A stretch of 64,000 nt of DNA, from NCBI RefSeq assembly GCF_900100765.1, contig NZ_FNFO01000011.1:267218-331217 (forward strand), written 5' to 3'. This DNA is from Catalinimonas alkaloidigena (GTDB lineage: Bacteria; Bacteroidota; Bacteroidia; Cytophagales; Flexibacteraceae). The notes under the pieces are model-generated. The model was not told where the DNA came from. It worked only from the letters and a program-made list of their open reading frames with translations, and did not search any database. The position numbers and the translations under genes are program-made. This document shows positions 62,245 through 64,000 of this stretch, piece after piece. Position 1 is the stretch's first letter. Each line of letters starts with the position of its first letter.

Positions 62245-62976
62245 ATGTCCAGTCTACTACCCTCTGCGGTGCCGATGGAGGAACTCTTGCAATTTTTAGA
62301 AACGTACCTGACCGATGAACGGCGACAGAAACTTGTGGAGGTGGCACGCCAGCGTACACGCCATCTGACCGTCGTAGTAGAAGACTCCTTTCGGGAGCAA
62401 AATGCCAGTGCCATTGTGCGTACTTGCGACTGTTGCGGCATCCAAGACCTGCACCTCGTGGCGAATTCGTCCGATTACCAAGTGGCAGAAAACATTGCCA
62501 TGGGAGCCCGAAAATGGGTTGACCTCCACCTGTACCGCGATCATCCGGACAACACCGTGGCTTGCCTGGAGCGTTTGCGGGCAGAGGGATATCAGGTGGT
62601 GGCGACCACACCGCATCAACGGGCGGCCACGCCGGATACGTTCGATCTGAAACGCCCGTCGGCGCTATTCTTTGGGCGGGAAAAACGTGGACTTTCGCCG
62701 GTGGTGTTCCAGGAGGCCGATGCTGTGTTGCACATTCCGATGGTGGGCTTCACCGAAAGCTATAACATCGCCGTTTCGGCGGCCTTGGTACTCTACACGC
62801 TAACACAGCGTTTGCGGCAACAGGAAGACACAACGTGGCAACTGGCACCCGACGAAGCGCTGGTGCTGCGTTTGCGGTGGGCGTTGCGTTCGTTGCCGCG
62901 CGGCCGGGCCTTGGTAGAGCATTTCTATGCGCAGCGAGGACAGCCCTTCCCTGCGGAACTCGACAGTTGGTTATGA
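62245..62976 (+). CDS. TrmH/SpoU family RNA 2'-O-methyltransferase
   Basis: A 243-aa SAM-dependent enzyme of the SPOUT superfamily, close to tRNA (guanosine-18-2'-O)-methyltransferase TrmH. The motifs are VVEDSFREQNASAIVRTCDC (motif 1, with the catalytic Arg), LFFGREKRGLSPVV (motif 2) and IPMVGFTESYNIAVSAALVL (motif 3, SAM knot). The start could be 62245 or the internal ATG at 62275; a TACCTTG box at 62233-62239 would favour the internal one if it is a promoter. A terminator follows at 63008-63037. Confidence 0.92.
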   Translation: MSSLLPSAVPMEELLQFLETYLTDERRQKLVEVARQRTRHLTVVVEDSFREQNASAIVRTCDCCGIQDLHLVANSSDYQVAENIAMGARKWVDLHLYRDHPDNTVACLERLRAEGYQVVATTPHQRAATPDTFDLKRPSALFFGREKRGLSPVVFQEADAVLHIPMVGFTESYNIAVSAALVLYTLTQRLRQQEDTTWQLAPDEALVLRLRWALRSLPRGRALVEHFYAQRGQPFPAELDSWL

Positions 62977-63007
62977 CCCTAGATCAGGACGCCTAAAGAG
63001 GAGAAAG

Positions 63008-63040
63008 AAAGGTGCGCGGAGATGGCGGCGCACCTTTTAT
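63008..63040. terminator. Terminator between TrmH-type and ferredoxin genes
   Basis: A perfect 10-bp inverted repeat (63008-63017 with 63028-63037) is followed by TTAT. The A-rich 5' flank lets it serve the convergent ferredoxin gene as well. Confidence 0.8.
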
Positions 63041-63043
63041 TTA

Positions 63044-63364
63044 TTATTCTTCAGCGGCCAGCAAAGTGATGCTGGCACCGTGCAGGCCGTCGGCGATGCG
63101 AATCTGGCACGACAGACGACTCTCGTCCTCAACGTAGGGGAGGGTATCGAGCATGTCGAGTTCGGCATCTTCCGGTTCGGGAACGTCGGCGTTTTCCAGG
63201 CGGATGTGGCACGTGGCACAGAGGGCCATGCCGCCGCAGGTGGCCTGGATAGGGTATTCACTGGCTTTCAGGAATTCCATCAGGCTGAGCCCCATATCGG
63301 TGGGCGCTTCGAGTTCGGTCTGGGAGCCGTCAGGTTCGTTGACGGTAAATTTTACGAGATCCAA
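63044..63364 (-). CDS. 2Fe-2S ferredoxin (adrenodoxin type)
   Basis: A 106-aa electron carrier. The cluster ligands are seen as CGGMALCATC plus the expected downstream Cys (SRLSCQIRI); with the first Cys of ATCGG this gives the C-x5-C-x2-C-x(n)-C pattern of adrenodoxin-like ferredoxins. The start is a TTG at 63364, and no ATG precedes it in frame. The next gene upstream on this strand is a ferredoxin-NADP reductase, which would reduce it; the two are 84 bp apart and likely co-transcribed. Downstream partners are unknown. Confidence 0.92.
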   Translation of the reverse strand: MDLVKFTVNEPDGSQTELEAPTDMGLSLMEFLKASEYPIQATCGGMALCATCHIRLENADVPEPEDAELDMLDTLPYVEDESRLSCQIRIADGLHGASITLLAAEE

Positions 63365-63448
63365 AGAAGTAGAGATTACAAATGAGCAAATTTCAAATAG
63401 CGTGGTGTCGCCAAGCCAGGCTTCTGCCGCCGGTTTGCGTTGCAGTGC

Positions 63449-64000
63449 TTAGAAGGCCTGGACACCGTTGACGGTGGTGTACTTCAGGGAGTACTTCTTG
63501 TCGGGGAACACCCGGGCAAAGGCACTCTGGGCCATCAGGGCCGCCTCGTGAAAGCCGCACAGAATCAGCTTCAGCTTGCCCGGATAGGTGTTGATGTCGC
63601 CGATGGCGTAGATGCCCTCCACGTTGGTGGCGTAGTCCACCGTGTTGACCTCGATGGCGTTGCGGTCCAGGTTCAGCCCCCAGTCGGCCATCGGCCCCAG
63701 CTTGGGCGAGAGCCCGAACAGGGGAATGAAGTGGTCGGTCTGGAGCAACAGCTCCAGCTTGGCTTTGTCCACCACCCGCACTCCCTGCAGGTGGCCGTTG
63801 CCCTCCAGGCCGGTCACGTTCGACTTGAGCAGGAGCTGGATCTTGCCCTGCTGGGTTAGTTCCAGCACCTTCTCGGCCGAGTCAGGCGCGCCACGGAAGG
63901 TCTCCCCCCGGTGGATGAGCGTGAGCTCTTTGGCCACCTCGGCCAGGTAGATGGCCCAGTCCAGGGCCGAGTCGCCGCCGCCGGCCAGCACCACCCGCTG
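63449..64000 (-). CDS. Ferredoxin-NADP reductase (thioredoxin-reductase-like), partial
   Basis: The C-terminal 183 residues of an FAD/NAD(P)-dependent oxidoreductase; the 5' part lies beyond the window end. The NADP-binding motif VVLAGGGDSALDWAIYLA opens the visible part, with LTLIHRGETFRGAPDS after it. The FAD-binding ATNVEGIYAIGDINTYPGKL segment and the aromatic tail (KKYSLKYTTVNGVQAF) fit the YumC-type ferredoxin-NADP reductases of Bacteroidota and Firmicutes. It should pass electrons from NADPH to the neighbouring ferredoxin. Confidence 0.9.
   Translation of the reverse strand, partial: QRVVLAGGGDSALDWAIYLAEVAKELTLIHRGETFRGAPDSAEKVLELTQQGKIQLLLKSNVTGLEGNGHLQGVRVVDKAKLELLLQTDHFIPLFGLSPKLGPMADWGLNLDRNAIEVNTVDYATNVEGIYAIGDINTYPGKLKLILCGFHEAALMAQSAFARVFPDKKYSLKYTTVNGVQAF

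Overview
The window reads as a chromosomal segment of a GC-rich, aerobic, gliding-type Bacteroidota (most likely Cytophagales; this is inference). Four large secreted proteins end in type IX secretion sorting or gliding-associated C-terminal domains. Several genes carry the Bacteroidota -7 box TAnnTTTG upstream. Small-molecule enzymes carry Tat leaders, and a stand-alone MenE-type ligase points to menaquinone respiration. I found no rRNA, tRNA, CRISPR array or transposase. Genes are mostly short transcription units on both strands, often separated by clear hairpin terminators.

1-17 kb: aldo/keto reductase; a very large secreted protein with a glycerophosphodiesterase domain inserted in a phytase-type esterase propeller; pta and ackA (acetyl-CoA to acetate with ATP formation); a secreted DUF1593 protein and an alpha-L-rhamnosidase-like protein; DoxX, an acetyltransferase, a group III truncated globin, Tex and a sulfotransferase. 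The intergenic stretches before ackA and before the rhamnosidase-like gene share a dispersed GC-rich repeat and a degenerate tandem heptamer leader that stops at or a few bases before the start codon.

17-35 kb: FUSC membrane protein, zinc peptidase, acyl-CoA dehydrogenase with an AraC regulator, WYL regulator, acetyltransferase, MFS transporter, and three separate Tat-exported Gfo/Idh/MocA oxidoreductases interspersed with MmcQ/YjbR, an uncharacterised membrane-anchored protein, leucyl aminopeptidase and a PH-domain protein.

35-48 kb: two T9SS or gliding-type adhesin-like proteins (the second has an AT-rich propeller joined to a GC-rich C-terminal half), a GH16 glucanase lipoprotein, an SpmA/SpmB-like transporter divergent from an XRE regulator with a perfect inverted repeat between them, two tandem paralogous lipoproteins, an uncharacterised protein and MenE.

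48-58.7 kb is the most interesting region. A single-gene, fully reducing type I polyketide synthase (KS-AT-DH-ER-KR-ACP-TE, about 2427 aa) is followed by a strong hairpin terminator, a phosphopantetheinyl transferase, and a membrane GAF/coiled-coil protein with no recognisable output domain. Together these could form a compact, self-activating pathway for a reduced acyl product.

58.8-64 kb: a secreted eight-repeat SBBP/PKD protein with a small secreted partner one base upstream, an AT-rich 700 bp gap with a palindrome, a TrmH-type RNA methyltransferase, a 2Fe-2S ferredoxin and the end of a ferredoxin-NADP reductase cut by the window edge.
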